Below are positions 12,001-27,000 of a stretch of DNA of 64,000 nucleotides, one piece after another; within the stretch, counting starts at the first letter, position 1; each line of letters starts with the position of its first letter. This DNA comes from Pelobates cultripes (taxonomy: Eukaryota > Chordata > Amphibia > Anura > Pelobatidae), in contig OW240916.1 of assembly GCA_933207985.1 (NCBI GenBank), positions 320,472,336 through 320,536,335 on the forward strand, in the 5' to 3' direction. The notes under the pieces were generated by a model, which was not told the origin of the DNA, did not search any database, and was given only the letters and a program-made list of their open reading frames with translations. Position numbers and translations under genes: made by a program.

Positions 12001-15000
12001 ACTATACACATAAGCTGCATATACAACACAGACACTGCATACACTATACACACACTCTATACACTATATACCCTATACACACAAGCTGCATATACAATAC
12101 ACACACTGCATACATTATACACACAAGCTGCATTCACTTTACACACACTGCATACACTATACAAACGCACACACTGCATTCACTACGCAAATACACTGCA
12201 TTCACTGCACAAACACACACTTATACATGTGTATCTGTATGTGTATATGTTTGTGCATCTGTGTTTGTTTTGGTGTGTCTGTGTATCTGTATGTATGTGT
12301 GCCTGTGTGTCTCTCTGTGTGTCTGTATGTGTGTCAGTATTTGTCTGTGTCTGTGTAAGACTGTGTTTCTGTGTAACTGCATGTGTGTACCTATGTGTCT
12401 GTATCTGTATGTGTATGTGTGCCAGTGTGTGTATATGTGAGTATATGTGTATATGTGCATACATCTCAGCATTTCGCCTAAACTACACACAAATACAACC
12501 CTGCATCCAAATGTCAACACTACATAAAAACACACCACCATATTCAAAAAGCACTCTACAGAAAAATGCACGCCTGCATTAAAATGCCAATACATGCAAA
12601 TACACCCGTACATTCATTCACAAATACGCCATACAAAAACATGCTTACATTAAAAATATACAAACACTGCTCAGTGCTAAATACATTTAAAAAAAATTGT
12701 GGTTGTTTTTTACATTTTAAGTTGTGGGAACTTGTGCCAATTTTCATCCAGATCGAAGACAGATGAACAACTAAATAAAGGCAGGGAAATTGGTTGATTA
12801 ATAGCCCTTGAAGAGATTACTTTTGGTAGAAATGAAGGTTTTGGATACAAAACAACCTTGTCTGGAAGAATCTTTGTAAATTCAATGGAAGATGAAAAGG
12901 CCTGTGTGATGGAACCAGCCTCGCCGCGGGGCATTGGAGATGACTGATTGCCAGCCTCCTGCCATGTGACTATGGCCCCTGGGATGTATTGCCTGCTCTC
13001 CTGTACTGCTGAGGATTGCTACCAACTAGGTGGATTTGGCTATGGAGCTTGTGTAGTGCCCTCTGTTGGTAGCAACAGTAATATGCACTACCTGAATAGC
13101 AAGACTGGTAATTTGCATATTCGGGTAGATTGCATGCAGGAGAGACATTTTGTGTTAATTATGGTCTTCCCCACCCATTTATAAATATGTAATTATGTTA
13201 TAATAAGTCACTATGTGTTGCCTGCTATGATTTGACTGTTTGTAATTTTATTGAGTTTTCACAACAATGTTAATGGAATGACCATATGGGCTAGTCCCAA
13301 GTAAAATAAAGTTTTAGACAGTTCTACTTCATTCTCAATCTGAAGTCCTGTCTCTTATTGGAGGAATGTGCTACAAGGGATTGCTATGCTCTGCATGTTC
13401 CCTTGCTATAATCACTCCTAAGCTCTTTTAAGAGCTCGTTCCTGTTTCGCTCTGAAGGAATAGAGGTTCTGCCTGCATTGGTTGTGGTGTCGGCTAGAGT
13501 GCTTGGAATCCTCAAGAAGCGCTAGGAGCATCCATCAATGGAAGTACCCAGTTGAGGTGCCAGGTGATCCGTTACAGCCTGAATTTCACCTATCATTTTA
13601 GCAGAAGTTATGGCCACCAAAAAAGCTGTTTTTAGAGACAAGAGCTTTAAGGAAGTTTCCTCCAAAGGTTCCAAAGGCTGGTTACAAAGTGACTTTAATA
13701 TGAGAGACAGGTCCCAAGAGGGGAAAAAACTATTTTCTTGGAGGCCTAATGAGCCCGACAGCCATGAAAAATCTCATAAAAAGCAGGTTAGAAGCTAAAT
13801 TCTTTACCAAAAAGTGGCTCAAAGCAGAAACTTGAACTTTAAGGGTAGATAAACTAAGACCCTCTCGAAGGCCATCTTGTAGAAAATGCAAGGTTGTATC
13901 AGTAGAAGGAAAAGTTCTTAGGCAATGATGAGAGATGCACCAATGAAGAAATTTCGTCCAAATCTTCAAGTAGATAGCAGAGGTAGATTTTCTGGTGGAA
14001 TTTACCAGTATCTTGAATCTTTCTTAATGCCCCTGTGTAGCGGAGTAGAAGGGGTTAATCCAAGGATGCTCCGCTGGAAACAAAGATTCAGCATACAGAA
14101 GTATAAAACACAGCATAATCCCTCTCCCCAAGAACTAGACGACACATAGTCTGGGAGTCAACTGGCTTTTAATGCACAAGCTCTGCTTTTATGTGTTTTT
14201 CCCATGCAAGGGAGGCAACTTCCATAATTATTACAGTATCCAATCACAGTCGGTACCTCCCCCACATCTCCTCCCCTTAGCTTAACGGTTCAACTTATTA
14301 AAATGTACATACTTTTCCCCAATTCTTGGATGTACCTCAAATACAGGGGGTACACCTTTAAATGAGGGATCCCCTGGTAGCCCTGATCTGGGTGAGAAAC
14401 ATACTCAAAAATCACCCAGATCGGACCAGGGGTTCGGCAGTTATGGAAGGGAAAAGATTTGACCAACCGCACGGGCACAGTCGCCAAAAATAGTTCCATG
14501 AGTTTTGGCCTTTGGCCCTGCGGTTGGTCTCAGTTCCCTTGTAAAAAGTCACGAAAGTCTTTGCCATCCATGCTTGACTTTGCATTTGAATGAATCCACT
14601 CGTTCGCGGGATTCATTCTACCAAATGCTGGGCTGTTCGTGCGTAAGATTCTTCCCTTTCCGGAGTGCTGGAGGTCTTAGCGGTGCTTGGTTAGTTGAGT
14701 GTCCGATTTAAGTTCCAGACACTCGACGACCAAACACCACTGTTCGTGCGTGAGATGGCCGCCGCCACGTTTTCGACAGGCGAATGGCGGCCGCACACGA
14801 ACCTCAATTACCAGCCTTTGCAACATTGTTGCCTTCGGTAATGAGGGACACACGACTGCACCGGGGTGGTCTCTCATTCGGTATTTTACACACTTTCGTG
14901 GGTAATGCAATGGATGTAGTTCGTGAACAGATTGCCTGAGGACAACCAGTCTAATAGCAATATGGCCATTGTAATCCAAGTGTATTCGAAAATCCTCTCT

Positions 15001-18000
15001 CAATCTCTTGGTGGCTATGTTTGCCACACTCTGTTATACAGGATTAGCCGTGCTGCAGCCAAGTCGTCAATTTGAACATCTTCAATATCTCTACTGGAAT
15101 CCCTTTGTTCTTCAGGAGCTCTGTTGAAGCCGGATGTTCCCAGTACTTCAAAACCATCGTCATTAAAACCGAGAACCAGCTGCGATACAGCCTGTATGGG
15201 ATTATGGCCAGTACCATTGCCTGTTCTGTTTTCACCTTTTGCAGAATTCTTGAAATTAGGCTCACCGGGGGAAATATGTATGCCAGGCTGAAGTCCCTCT
15301 TGATTGACAGCCCATCCAGAGGCATGTCTGCCTTGAAGAGAGAGGCAAATGCTTGCACCTTTGCATTCGACCATTTCGCCATAAGATCTATGACAGGCAG
15401 ACCGAAAATTTCTACCAGCTGATAAAAAATGACCAGTTTTAGATACCACTAGTTCTGGGACCATCTTGACCTGCTTAAGTCGTCTGCAATAATGTTGTCT
15501 ATCCCTCTTATATGAGTGGCGGATAATTCTTCTAGGTGACTTTGAGCCCAGGACATAATTTGAGTGCAGAGGGAGTGTAATTTTTTTATCCTTGTCCCCC
15601 TCGTTTGTTCAGGTAAGTCACCATAGTCTGGTTGTCTGACTGAATTTTCACTGCTTTCCCCACAATGAGAGCTCTGAGCTGATGAAGAGTATAAAAAACG
15701 ATTATCAACGCCTTGTAATTTGAGGATTCCCTTTTTTCTTCTGCTGACCACGTTCCTTGCCTTAAGTGACACTGCAGTTGTGCTCCCCAACCTGTATTTG
15801 AAGTGTCTGTGGTGATTATGATCCATTCCTTTGGTCAAAATGATAGATTTGTCACCCAACATGTTTTTCTAGGATTTTGAGGGTGTAAGCCACATCTGTC
15901 TCTAGAGTGTCTCTTAAACTTGCCTTTATTAACTAGTCGTCCAAGTATGGAATAACTGTTTCCTTGTTCCCTTAGGAAGGCTGTGATAGGTGTTAGAACC
16001 TTTGTAAAAATCCTGGGAGCTGATGCAAGGCCAAATGGAAGGGCTTTGAATTGAAAGTGATGAACCATTCAAAACTTTCTTATGGCAAACCTCAGGTACT
16101 TTCTTGAGCCTACGTCCATAGATATGTGCAGGTAGTCATCTTTCAAATCCCACGTTGCCATAAAATCCCCTTTTTGAAGGATATGAGTGACTGAAGCAAT
16201 GGTTTCCATTCTGAAATGCTGGTATGGAATATTGTTGTTTAACTCTTTCAAGTCCAAAATGGGGCGAAAAGACATACAGTGGAACCTCGGTTAACGAACG
16301 CCTCGGGAAACGAAAAATTCGGTTTACGAATGAGAATCCGTAAAAAAATGCCTCAGTTTACAATTTTTTTTCGATATACGAAACAAGTGTCCCGGTTTAT
16401 AGCTCCGCCCCCCTGCATACTGGAGTCTGGGTAGCACGTGAGTGTGGAGTGTGGAGGTGTTGGAGAGGTTTTGGAGCCATTTGCAGCAAGTTTTGGAGCC
16501 ATTTGCAGCAAATTGTGGAGCCTTTTTGGTGCATCTCAAGAGGTGGAAAGGTAGGGAGCTGAGTTGTTTGCATGCCTTTTACTGTGTGTTCTGCATTGTG
16601 GAGTTGCTTTCCATGCCAGCTCATGTGCTGTGCATGCCTTTTACTGTGTGTTTTGCATTGTGGGGTTGTTTTCCATGCCAGCTCATGTGGGTGTAAAGCA
16701 TTTTTTTTTTTTGCATACTTAGTGACGGTGGTGTCATGGCACCCAAGAAAGCAGCAGGAGCTGGGAAAAGGAAGAAGGAGATGATTCTGCTTGAGGACAA
16801 GAAAGAAATAATCAGGAAGCATGAAGGAGGAATGCGATTGACTGACCTCGCCAAAGAGTACGGAAGGAGTGCATCCACAATCGGTACAATCCTAAAAATG
16901 AAAGAGAAGATAACTGGGAGAGATGCAGCCTAGGGAGTCACCAGGGTCTCCAAGCAACGGCCACCTATTCTGGAGGAGGTTGAGAAGTTGCTCCTGCTCT
17001 GGATTGAACAGAAGCAGCACGCAGGGGACTCAGTGACCAAGGCGATCATCTGCGAAAAAGCCCTCCTGTTCTGCGCCAACGCCAGTGGGGACCTTAAGAT
17101 CAAGCCCCTGCTTGTCTACCATTCAGAGAACCCATGGGCCTTCAAGAAACACAAGGTGAACAAGGAGCAGTTGAGCGTTTTGTGGCAGTCTAACCCAAAG
17201 GCTTGGGTCACATACCACTGTATCTGGTTTTGGAACCAGGAACAATCGAGAGTAGACACCCTGATATAGCTGGGCTCTTGGAACTCTTTCTACAACTTGG
17301 TCTTGGTACATCTAAGAACTTTGTATCCTCTTGCAACCAGATTTAAAATCCATGGATTTGCAGTGGTCTCTCTCCATCTGTGAGCAAATTGTTGTATCCT
17401 TCTGCCCACTCGTATGGCGTCAGAATCTTTTTTCTCTGTCAGTTTTGATGTCTTTGTGTGTGTCAAACCTTGGATCTTTCCTTTGTTGACGAAAAAAACC
17501 TGGGTTTGTCTTGATAACCTTTGCGGTTCTTGTACTGGAAGTTCTTGTCTCTGGACTTCCAGGAATACGTCCTGTCCTGAGGAAGAGCTTTTTTGGTTTC
17601 CGACATTTGTTGGATTATTTCTTCTAACGGAGAACTAAATAATTTTTTTTCTCTCCAAAGGAAGCTCACAAAGTGCAGACTTTGAGGCTGTGTCAGCCAT
17701 CCAGGCCTTAAGCCATAGTGCCCTTCAGGCCACCGATGTCAAGCCCATTACACGAACAGAAAGGTTAATCACTTCTGTGATAACATCTAGCAGGTATTCA
17801 TTGGACAACCTTAAATTGTGGAATATGGGAGAGAGATCTTTGTCTTGGTGTTCACCCAGGCTATCTTCTAATCCTTGAAGCCAATAATACTGAGCTTTAG
17901 CCACTAAAGCTCGGGCCAATGCTGCTTTAGCCTGAACACCTGCTGCTTGATATGTCCATCTGCTGGATGTTTCTGCCCTTTTATCCATAGGGTTTTTAAG

Positions 18001-21000
18001 TCCAGAGACTTCTCCAATCGGTATAGTAGTCTTCTTAGACAACTGAGCAACTTGTATGTCAATGACTGGTATGTCTTCCCACTTGTCTTCTCTCTGAAGT
18101 TTAAAAATGCTCTTGAAATGCCTGGAAATAAATGCCCTATTTTCGGGGGGTTTCCACTCCCTCTACATAAGCTCCAGAATCTGCTGTTGAACTGGTAGAG
18201 CCATGTCTTTTCTACTTGCTTTTTCTGAAGGCAACATTAACTTCCTTAATAATCTTAATTCTTCATGTGGGAAACCGGCTTCTGTCATAGAAGAATCGCT
18301 GGAAGTTTCCAAATAGGAAGACATAGAACATTCACCCGAGGACAGCTCTAATCTAGAGCTCTTCCGTTTTTGGCTCTGTTTAGCTGTAGCTTGAACAGGT
18401 GCTGTAACATTTGACTTAGCGGTATCTTTGAATGACTCAAATGTTTGGGCCAGATTGTCTTGAAACCAAGATAAAAATGACTTCATGTCCTGTTGCTTGG
18501 ACTTTTCCACCGATAAGGACGAACACTGATTGAAGATTTTTCTTTGGTTGTGGTGTGGAACATTCGCTACAACTCAGATGTTTCGATTTATAATTAGCTT
18601 TTTTAGGAACAGAAACAGGTACTTTTTCTTAATTCATAATATCTGGAGAGACAGGACTAGACATATATGCAATACATAAAGAAATTACAAAACGGTTTAA
18701 ATATAAGCCAAATAGAATAGACACAGAGTTCTTAAAGATTAGAGACTGAAAAAATCTCACCATTAAAACCTCTGACCCGTGTGAGGGGGGCTGGTGACAC
18801 GGGAGATCCTTCCTGGCTAGCATCCATGCAGTCAGTAGGATCTGTACAGCTTAAATAGGCACCAAGTTTTCAAATTTAGCGCCATTTCTGGGAATTCCGA
18901 CGGCGCATATGCAGTTGCGCGGTCGGAACTCCAGTGGAACGCATCACCTCCCGAGCATGCGTTCCATCGCTGTGCGAATGCGTCTTGCTCGGGCAGTGAT
19001 TTGCTGCCGCCTGAGACCTCCTACTTGCTCTGCCGGTGACCACACTCGGCATAAAGCAAGCTACACATACCTGCTCCGTAACTTTGCAGGATGAACACAG
19101 GCCACTTAGCTCTCTACCTGGGAGGCTATCAGGCTGAATCCCCTTGGCAGCAACCCATGTGCCTTACCGCAAGAATCCAGATGCCCTCCGTTCCTGATGG
19201 AACAAGAAAGAGAACTGAGGGTCCATGGCATTATACCTGATGGGGGAGGAACTTTTATGCTCATTTTTATTTCAGATGCTTGTCCCATGGGAAAAGTACA
19301 TCCCTAGTGTACTGCCACCATATGTCAGGAAAATAAGGACTTTCCCACCATAATTGGGATGGTTGGGAGGCATGCACTCATTCATATTATATTTGCAATC
19401 ATGTGCATCTTTTTACAAATAACAAATGCCACTTTTTTATTTTTGCTGCCCATGTTTTGCTTTCTATCATCCTAATTGCTTCCAGCACGCGTGCATCTTT
19501 CTCCATGATGCATAGAAGGGTAACATCACATTATGCAACCAAAGACTTCCTATAATTTATTTATTCTGAAACATATAAAATAAAATTAGTCACAAAGTTG
19601 AACATAGGCAAATTATGTGTCGCTGTGACTTTTCTAATCTTATATAGCAGGATAAGGTCTGGGTGCCCTGGGCAATGCAGTTAAGCAACAAACCAGACAC
19701 AGGTGCTATGTCTCTTTGAACTGAGGGGGTAGGGAGGCAACACTTTCTATAGAGGTCCTAACAATAAATATATTGGAGCATATCTCAGAGATTCCTAGTA
19801 GCCCTGCCGTGACATACAGAACTTTCCCCTATCAAACTAAAAAGTACATTTCAGACTGTGTTTATTAGTTGGTATTTTATTTTATGTTATAGCATATATT
19901 TGCAGGATAATTAAAGGTGCATTGGAGCAATTCCAAAATACCTATGGCAGCTAAATACCTAGAGTGCTGTTTTGTTTATGATTTGCATTGCGTGAATGAA
20001 TCGTGGCGGGCTGGCAATGCAATGGGGAACGTAGGAACTAACTCCATTTATGCAATTCCACACATGACCAAAAGTATTAGATCACTTTCCTTGTATTTTA
20101 TATGAGTGCAGAGCACACTAAGGGCTAATATTAGAAGAAGACACAGAAGATGATCAGTATTACATTACCTACTTTTTGGTGTATGCTTTTCTCAAGCTTT
20201 GATAGTGTCTCCTCAGTTGTATATTTTCTCCCTTTACTGTCTGGTTAGATTCATGATGTGGTGCAATTATCTCATGTAAGGTTTGTTTTGGTTGTGAAAT
20301 TGATGGCACTTTAGAAAAAAAGAGAATGAGAGAGATAGTAAGTGTCTGAATAGGAGCTACTTACATTTTTACACCAAAAAGATTCTTACAATTAAATCTG
20401 CGTTTTTGAACTGCAAACTGATATCCCCACCTGCAAAGAATCTCTGTAGTGTACTTATCATGCACTGTGCCTTCACCATCTAGTATTCCCTTTTTCCCAA
20501 TAGCAGAATAACAACAATAATCCACAGGGTAAAATAACGCGGGTATCGCCAAATAATCCACACATGAGCCAAAGCTTAATGCTGGAACTAGACTCATTTA
20601 CTGGAAGCAACAGGCATTCAATTTATACAGTAACAGACTCCTCCTCTGGGCCAGGCTAGATAATTGAGTTTCAGCAACATACTAAACTCAATTATCTGCT
20701 GGCCAGAAACATTAACAATTTTCCACAATTTTTAAAATATACTTTATACATGTCATAGAAATATAAAACCCACATCCCTGGGTAGCTGAGGATACTAGGA
20801 GTAACATATGCAAATTGCACGAAAATCGGTAGTTTTCGCGTCGCATCATGTGGAAGTTTGACCGACTTCCCATGTGGTTGTATCCGAGTTAGAGTTCCAT
20901 GAAATTGGTAGCAAGAGCCGGTCTCCGTTCGTGCAGAATTACATGAAAACCACCACAGTTATACGGTATCTGGTTACATGTGAATGCTCCCCTCATTCGG

Positions 21001-24000
21001 TTGATTGAAACTCCCGAACGCCAGTCTGATACTGTGAGTGGAAGTCGGTCAGACGGGACTTCCATGAAGACCGGGTGTTCGTGTGATTGCCATGCCGAAA
21101 ATGGTTCCAGGGAATCAACGAGTAAGTCCCGCTGGCCGCGTTCAGGAGATTTAAGATGGCCGCCATCCTTTGTTCTCGCCACGTGTTCATATGCCGAATG
21201 GCGGCCACCTGGAAGCACTCGATTACCTTGCGGTTTTCGTGGTTACTTGGTGTTTTAAGTTCTGATTGCTACCCAGGGTGGTCTCCGTTCGGTAGAACGA
21301 ATAAATGTCCCAAACACAGAAATAAACAACGAATACTTTAAAGTCACTTAACTAGCAGGGAGACGAAATAACCGAATGGGTACAGATAAACATAGGGAAA
21401 TCCTTTACAATTATGTTATGTGAGGATAGGGAGACTGAGAGCCCTGGTAGAGAACTAAGAAGTTTTTTCTTTTGACAATCTTTATTTTGAATTTTATTCA
21501 ATGACATGAGGAAGAGAATAAGAAGTTAAGTGGTCGCTTTTTGTCCTGTTTCATATTATTTCGCAATGCCAAATAACGTATACACCAGCCTGAGACCCCA
21601 GAGTAGTTCTTCTGTAATACCTTAAAATCAGCCTGAGACCCTAGAGACGTTCTTCTGTAATAACTTAAAATCAGCCTGAGACACCAGAGCAGTTCTTCTG
21701 TAATACGTTAAAAATCAGCCTGAGACACCAGAGCCGTTCTTCTGTAATACCTTAAAAATCAGCCTGAGACACCAGAGCCGTTCTTCTGTAATACCTTAAA
21801 AATCAGACCCCTGATGTGGTAATAAATATTAAAATAATATTTTCATAAAAATTATCAAAAATTAATTTAATAATTTTTATTATATCAAAAATTGATATCT
21901 TGGCACAGTTCCCTGATTAATGATATAAAGCTGAGGATTTCTCACTATTTTAATTCTCTTAGATCCTAGAGGAAGTTTCACTAGAGGATTTTTACTTCAC
22001 ACAGTAATCACAAATTAATTATAGAAATATAATTTATTGTGACAATAATAATAAAAATAATATATGTAACATGCATGACAATAATCAATGAATATTTAGG
22101 TATAACATAAGTATACAATATGGCAATGGTTTCAACACAATATAGACAGCTAAAGAGCGACAGTTGTATGCAATTTAGCAAGATTTATGACAGGACACTA
22201 CTTCACTTAGAAATAACTTCATAGAGAAGATAGAACTCAACAGAACACACAGTAGTGCAGCGTAAAGCAATAAAAAATTTGGCTGACAGTCAGATCACAC
22301 TGAGTTAACTTTTCCACTGCTGGCTACAATCCTCATAGGCAAGATATCCTATTATATTGCAATTTTACAATTAAAGTAATGTTCATACCAGATCATTTGA
22401 CCATTCCTTTGTCCATCCAATAAGAATAATTTTACCAGATCTTACCTTTGCAGAATTTTTACTTTCCTAATTAAGATTCACTATCTTATGTCAGAACAAT
22501 TCAATACCTCTGGATAAAAATTTGGTATGCTAACATTTGGCAAATATACCGTTAATATATCGTTATCTTTATTGCACCTGCAGGAATGGAATTTTTATAA
22601 CCTATTAGTAAAAATTAATTAATTTAATTTAATTAAATAAAACCAGCATAATTACCAGTTATGTTATAGATTTTCTATCAGATGTGTAGATATGTCCCAG
22701 GAATTTCAAATGCAAGTGTGATGAGAATTGTGGAAAATAAAAATGTTTTGAAGAGTTCTGAAGTTGTGTTAGTTGGAAAAGATAAAGAATTAGGTGTGTC
22801 CAAGAGAGTGTTTGAGAGTCTGGAAGTGGGAGCCTTGAGTCCAGTCCAAGAGTCAGAATATGTAAGTCACCAAGAGTTTGAGAGTATGTCCAATGATCAG
22901 AATGTCCTCTCTTCCCTTTGTCCTTACTTTGAAAGGGGAAAACTCTCTGCACGTCACTAGTTGATAGGACCAATAGGGAACTGTGTGAGTGTCTACCCTA
23001 CAGACATCTAGATTTTGGTCAGTAGATGGCGCAATTACATCACAAAGATTTTTTGTTAGGGGTCCATTTACCTTTTTGTATAATGGGTTAACTGAAATTT
23101 ATGATGCGTTTTACATCATTTTTGTTATCTCTTATGGCTACTATCAGTCACAGAACCTGTCAATTTCAAAGACTTTGGTTCACTCTTACCCAGTCTGGGT
23201 GTCTGCAGAAACGGTCGTAAAATTAGCTTTGACACCTTCTAACCTTAATTTCACCTTTTTCTTACAATGGAACTAGTAATGTTCCGTTAATTTTTTTTTT
23301 TAGAAAGTAAAATTAATTACTTAGTGTTATCTGTTATTTGGTTCTGTCTGGTTTTCTTGTCTTGTTTACATAAGTCGCATTAGCTCATACTTCAATGAAT
23401 AGAGTGATAGAGAGAGAAATCTTGTGTCTGTCTTAGCCTTGTAATACAAAATGGCTTCACCTCTGTTCTGAGGTTGACTGGCAGTATACACTTTTAATTT
23501 CTGTCTTAACACAAAATGTCTGCCGATATAATTATACTGAGACCCCAGAGCCGTTCTTCTGTAATACCTTAAAATCAGTAGGATAAACTTACCCAGTGGT
23601 AACTGCTGTCTGGTGTGTCTTGTAGCCTCCTGTAATATCTGCGCAAGTTGATGGTGACCGGTCTCATGAAGAACCGCACAAAAAGTTGTAAAAACATGAT
23701 GATCTGCTTTCCTCAAGACTTGGATAAGCTTGAACACCTTCCCATGCTGACTCTCTTCTAGCTAAAAGACAATACAAAACAGAGGGACGGTCATTGTTTG
23801 TATATATGGGCCTCTCCCAAGGGACGATACACTAATTATAAGATTTGTAAGCAACTGAAAAGGAAGTTGCAAGTTCTAAACCAAAGAATAGATATTCTTT
23901 TTTTATAAAAGCAAAGAGTTAATGGCACAACTAGTAATAATGGATTAACAGCATCAATGTTAAGCAAACATTTGAACTCCGCTTGTCATTGTTTGTATTT

Positions 24001-27000
24001 GAAATGTTGCAGTCAAATTAGTTTTTGTTGGTAACATGTGGAGTTATAATCAGCATATGTCAATAGTAGAACTAAACAAATTGACATTTTAAACACCATT
24101 ATAGTTTGTTTTATTAGCTATGATGCTTGGAAGATTTGAGCACTGTCTCCTGATTCTCTTTGAAGACATTTTTAAAGAAACACTATAGTCACCAGAACAA
24201 GTACAGCTTATTGAATTTGTTCTGGTGAGTAGAATCATTCCCATCAAGCTTTTTGCAGTAAACACTGTCTTTTCAGAAAAAATGTAGTGTTTACATTACA
24301 GCATAGGGATACCTCCACTGGCCACTCCTCAGATGGCTGCTAGAGGTGCATTCCTATGGCAGTGCTGCACAGTGAGCAGTACTGCCTGTGACGAACCGCC
24401 TGGCACCCGACTGGGTACCTCCATCAAGCTCGCTTCCTAGCTCTCCTCTGGGACACAGGAGTGCTACAGCCCCTAGCTGCCGCAGCTTGGCTGGGGTCTC
24501 TCTATCGCTTCCCGTCCTGGAACAGAGTCCTGGGTACAGCTTCAAGTGATTTAACTCTCATGCAGAGAGTATAGCTAATCCACCCCAACACTAGCCCAGA
24601 CTGAGAAGGGTGAAAAGGAATTGTTTTATTATGGCCAAGTTGCCCCAGCAGGGGGTCTCCACACAATACAACGCAAGCCCCTCCAAAAGATCTCTGTGCC
24701 TGGGAGATAATTGCATTAAAGACCAGTAAGCTAATTATCTCCCAGGAACAGAGAGGCAAACACAAAAATACCCCAAAACATCATAAAAATATACAATAAC
24801 CCCACATATTATACATCCCCAAATCTCCCCAAATAGCGCTCCATGCAGTGTAGGGGAAACACCACCGTGTTAACGGGACACTATAGTCACCCAGACAACT
24901 TCAGCTCAATTAAGTGGTCTGGGTGCCTGGTCCCCCAGGTTTAAACCCTTCAAATGTAAAAATAGCAGTTTCAGAGAAACTGCTATGTTTATATTGCAGG
25001 GTTAATCCAGCCTCTAGTGGCTGTCTTCCTGACAGGCCCTAGAGGCGCTTCTGCAACGCTGGATGCGAAAATCGCATGCAGCGCGCAGAACATCCATAGG
25101 AAAGCATTTAGAAATGCTTTCCTATGGACTGTTTGAATGCTCGCGTGGCTCTTGCCGCGCATGTGCATTCCACTCCACTTGGGAGCTGACGTCGGCGAGG
25201 GAGGAGAGGTCACCAGCGCCGGTGCTGGATTAAGGTAAGTGGCTGAAGGGATTTTAACCCCTTCAGCCCAGCGGGAGGGGGACCCTGAGGGTTGTGGTGA
25301 CCTAAGGGCTATATAGTGTCAGGCAGTGGCGGATCCAGAGCCTGATCTCGGGAGGGGCACTTGTAGATTATTTAAATAAATAATCCAGGCACAATAACCA
25401 CTACAGCTCAGTGTAGTAGTTATGGTGTCAGTAGTGCCAGGATTCCACCCCAGAGTAAGTAGTCATACCGTTTAAGAACAGTTTGACAACTTACCTGGGG
25501 TCTGCTGGGATATAGGGTATAGGAGCAGTGGTGTGTGTTAAGGGTGAAGTGTGTGAGTGCGGCAGTGTATGTCAGGGACAGTGTTTGTGGGGCAGTGTGT
25601 GTATGGGGACAGTGTTTGTGGGGCAGTGTGTGCGCATGGGGGCAGTGTGTGTTGGGACAGTGTGGGGCAGTGTGTGTATGGGGATAGTGTTTGTGGTGTG
25701 TGTATGGGGCAGTGTGTGTATGGGGACAGTGTGTGTATGGGGGACAGTGTTTGTGGGGCAGTGTGTGTATGTGTATGGGGGCAGTGTGTGTGTATGGGGA
25801 CAGTGTGTGTATGGGGACAGTGTTTGTGGGGCAGTGTGTGTATGGGGCAATGTACCTAGGGACAGTGCTCAGGGGCAGTGTGTGTATGGGGGGACCCAGT
25901 GTGTGTATGGGGGACAGTGTGTGTGTGTATGGGGCAGGTGTGTATGGGGACAAGGGGTTTGTGGGGCAGTGTGTGTGTATGGGGGGGCAGTGTATGGGGG
26001 GCAGTGTGTGTATGGGGGACAGTGTTTGTGGGGCAGTGTGTGTATGGGGAGGCAGTGTGTATATGCGGACAATGTTTGTGGGGAAGTGTGTGTATGGGGA
26101 CAGTGTTTGTGGGGCAGTGTGTGTATGGGGACAGTGTTTGTGGGGCAGTGTGTGTATGGGGGGCAGTGTGTGTATGGGGGGCAGTGTTTGTGGGGCAGTG
26201 TGTGTATGGGGACAGTGTTTGTGGGGCAATGTGTGTATGGGTGGCAGTGTGTGTATGGGGAGAGTGTTTGTGGGGCAGAATATTTATTTTAAAAATGTAT
26301 TATAAAAAAACCTCCTCCCCCCCCCCCATTACACATACTGCCCCACAAACACTATCCCCATACACACACACTGCCCCCCTGTAATGGGGCAGTGTGTGTA
26401 ATGGGGGCAGTGTGTGTAATGGGGCAGTGTGTAATGGGGCAGTGTGTGGTATGGGGCAGTGTGTGGTATGGGGCAGTGTGTGTATGGGGAAGTGTGTGTA
26501 ATGTGGGGGCGGTGTGTGTATGGGGCAGTGTGTGTAATGGGGCAGTGTGTAATGGGGGCAAAGTGTGTGGCATGTGGGGCAGTGTGTGTAATGGGGCAGT
26601 GTGTGTATGGGGGGCAATGTACGTATGGTGACAGTGTTTGTGGGGCAGTGTGTGTATGGGGACGCAGTGTGTGTAATGGGGACGCAGTGTGTGTAATGGG
26701 GACGCAGTGTGTGTATGGGGAGGCAGTGTGTGTATGGGGGGGCAGTGTGTGTAATGGGGGGGGAAAGGAGGCTTTTAAATAATATATATTTTTTATTTTA
26801 TTTAATAAAATAAATATCCTATGTCCCCCCTCCCTTCTTACCTTTACTGGGGAGGAGGGGGGACATATTTCGATCCCTGGTGGTCCCAGTGGGATTCCCT
26901 GGTGGTCCAGTGTGGAGAGTGAACTCTCGCGAGATTTGGAGCGTTGCCGTGGTAACCGCGGCAACGCTCCAAATCTCGAGCGAGGAGGACCCGGAGGAGC

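Larger units (their letters stand above)
6940..19345 (-). mobile_element. DIRS-1-like retrotransposon, decayed and interrupted by nested insertions
   Basis: A tyrosine-recombinase retrotransposon lies in the last intron of the CARD gene, on the same strand. From high to low coordinates it holds gag (18.5-17.4 kb), reverse transcriptase (17.4-15.8 kb), RNase H (15.86-15.45 kb) and recombinase (15.46 to about 8.5 kb, in pieces). Ends near 19190-19345 and 6950-7100 are inverted copies of each other, as expected for DIRS inverted terminal repeats. Both contain TGGCAGTACACTAGGGAT-like sequence and AAAGTTCCTCCCCC. A further complementary segment at 7150-7230 fits the internal complementary region. 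Frameshifts and stops make it non-autonomous. Insertions at 7339, 8674, 11360, 12905, 14036 and 16277 split it. Confidence 0.85.

Noticed and set aside
11307..12582. 377- and 385-codon frames rich in His, Thr and Tyr
   Set aside because: They translate the CA/TG minisatellite in two frames and start inside transposon sequence.
15072..15422. 116-codon plus-strand frame
   Set aside because: It is antisense to the DIRS recombinase fragment, a shadow of the real coding strand.
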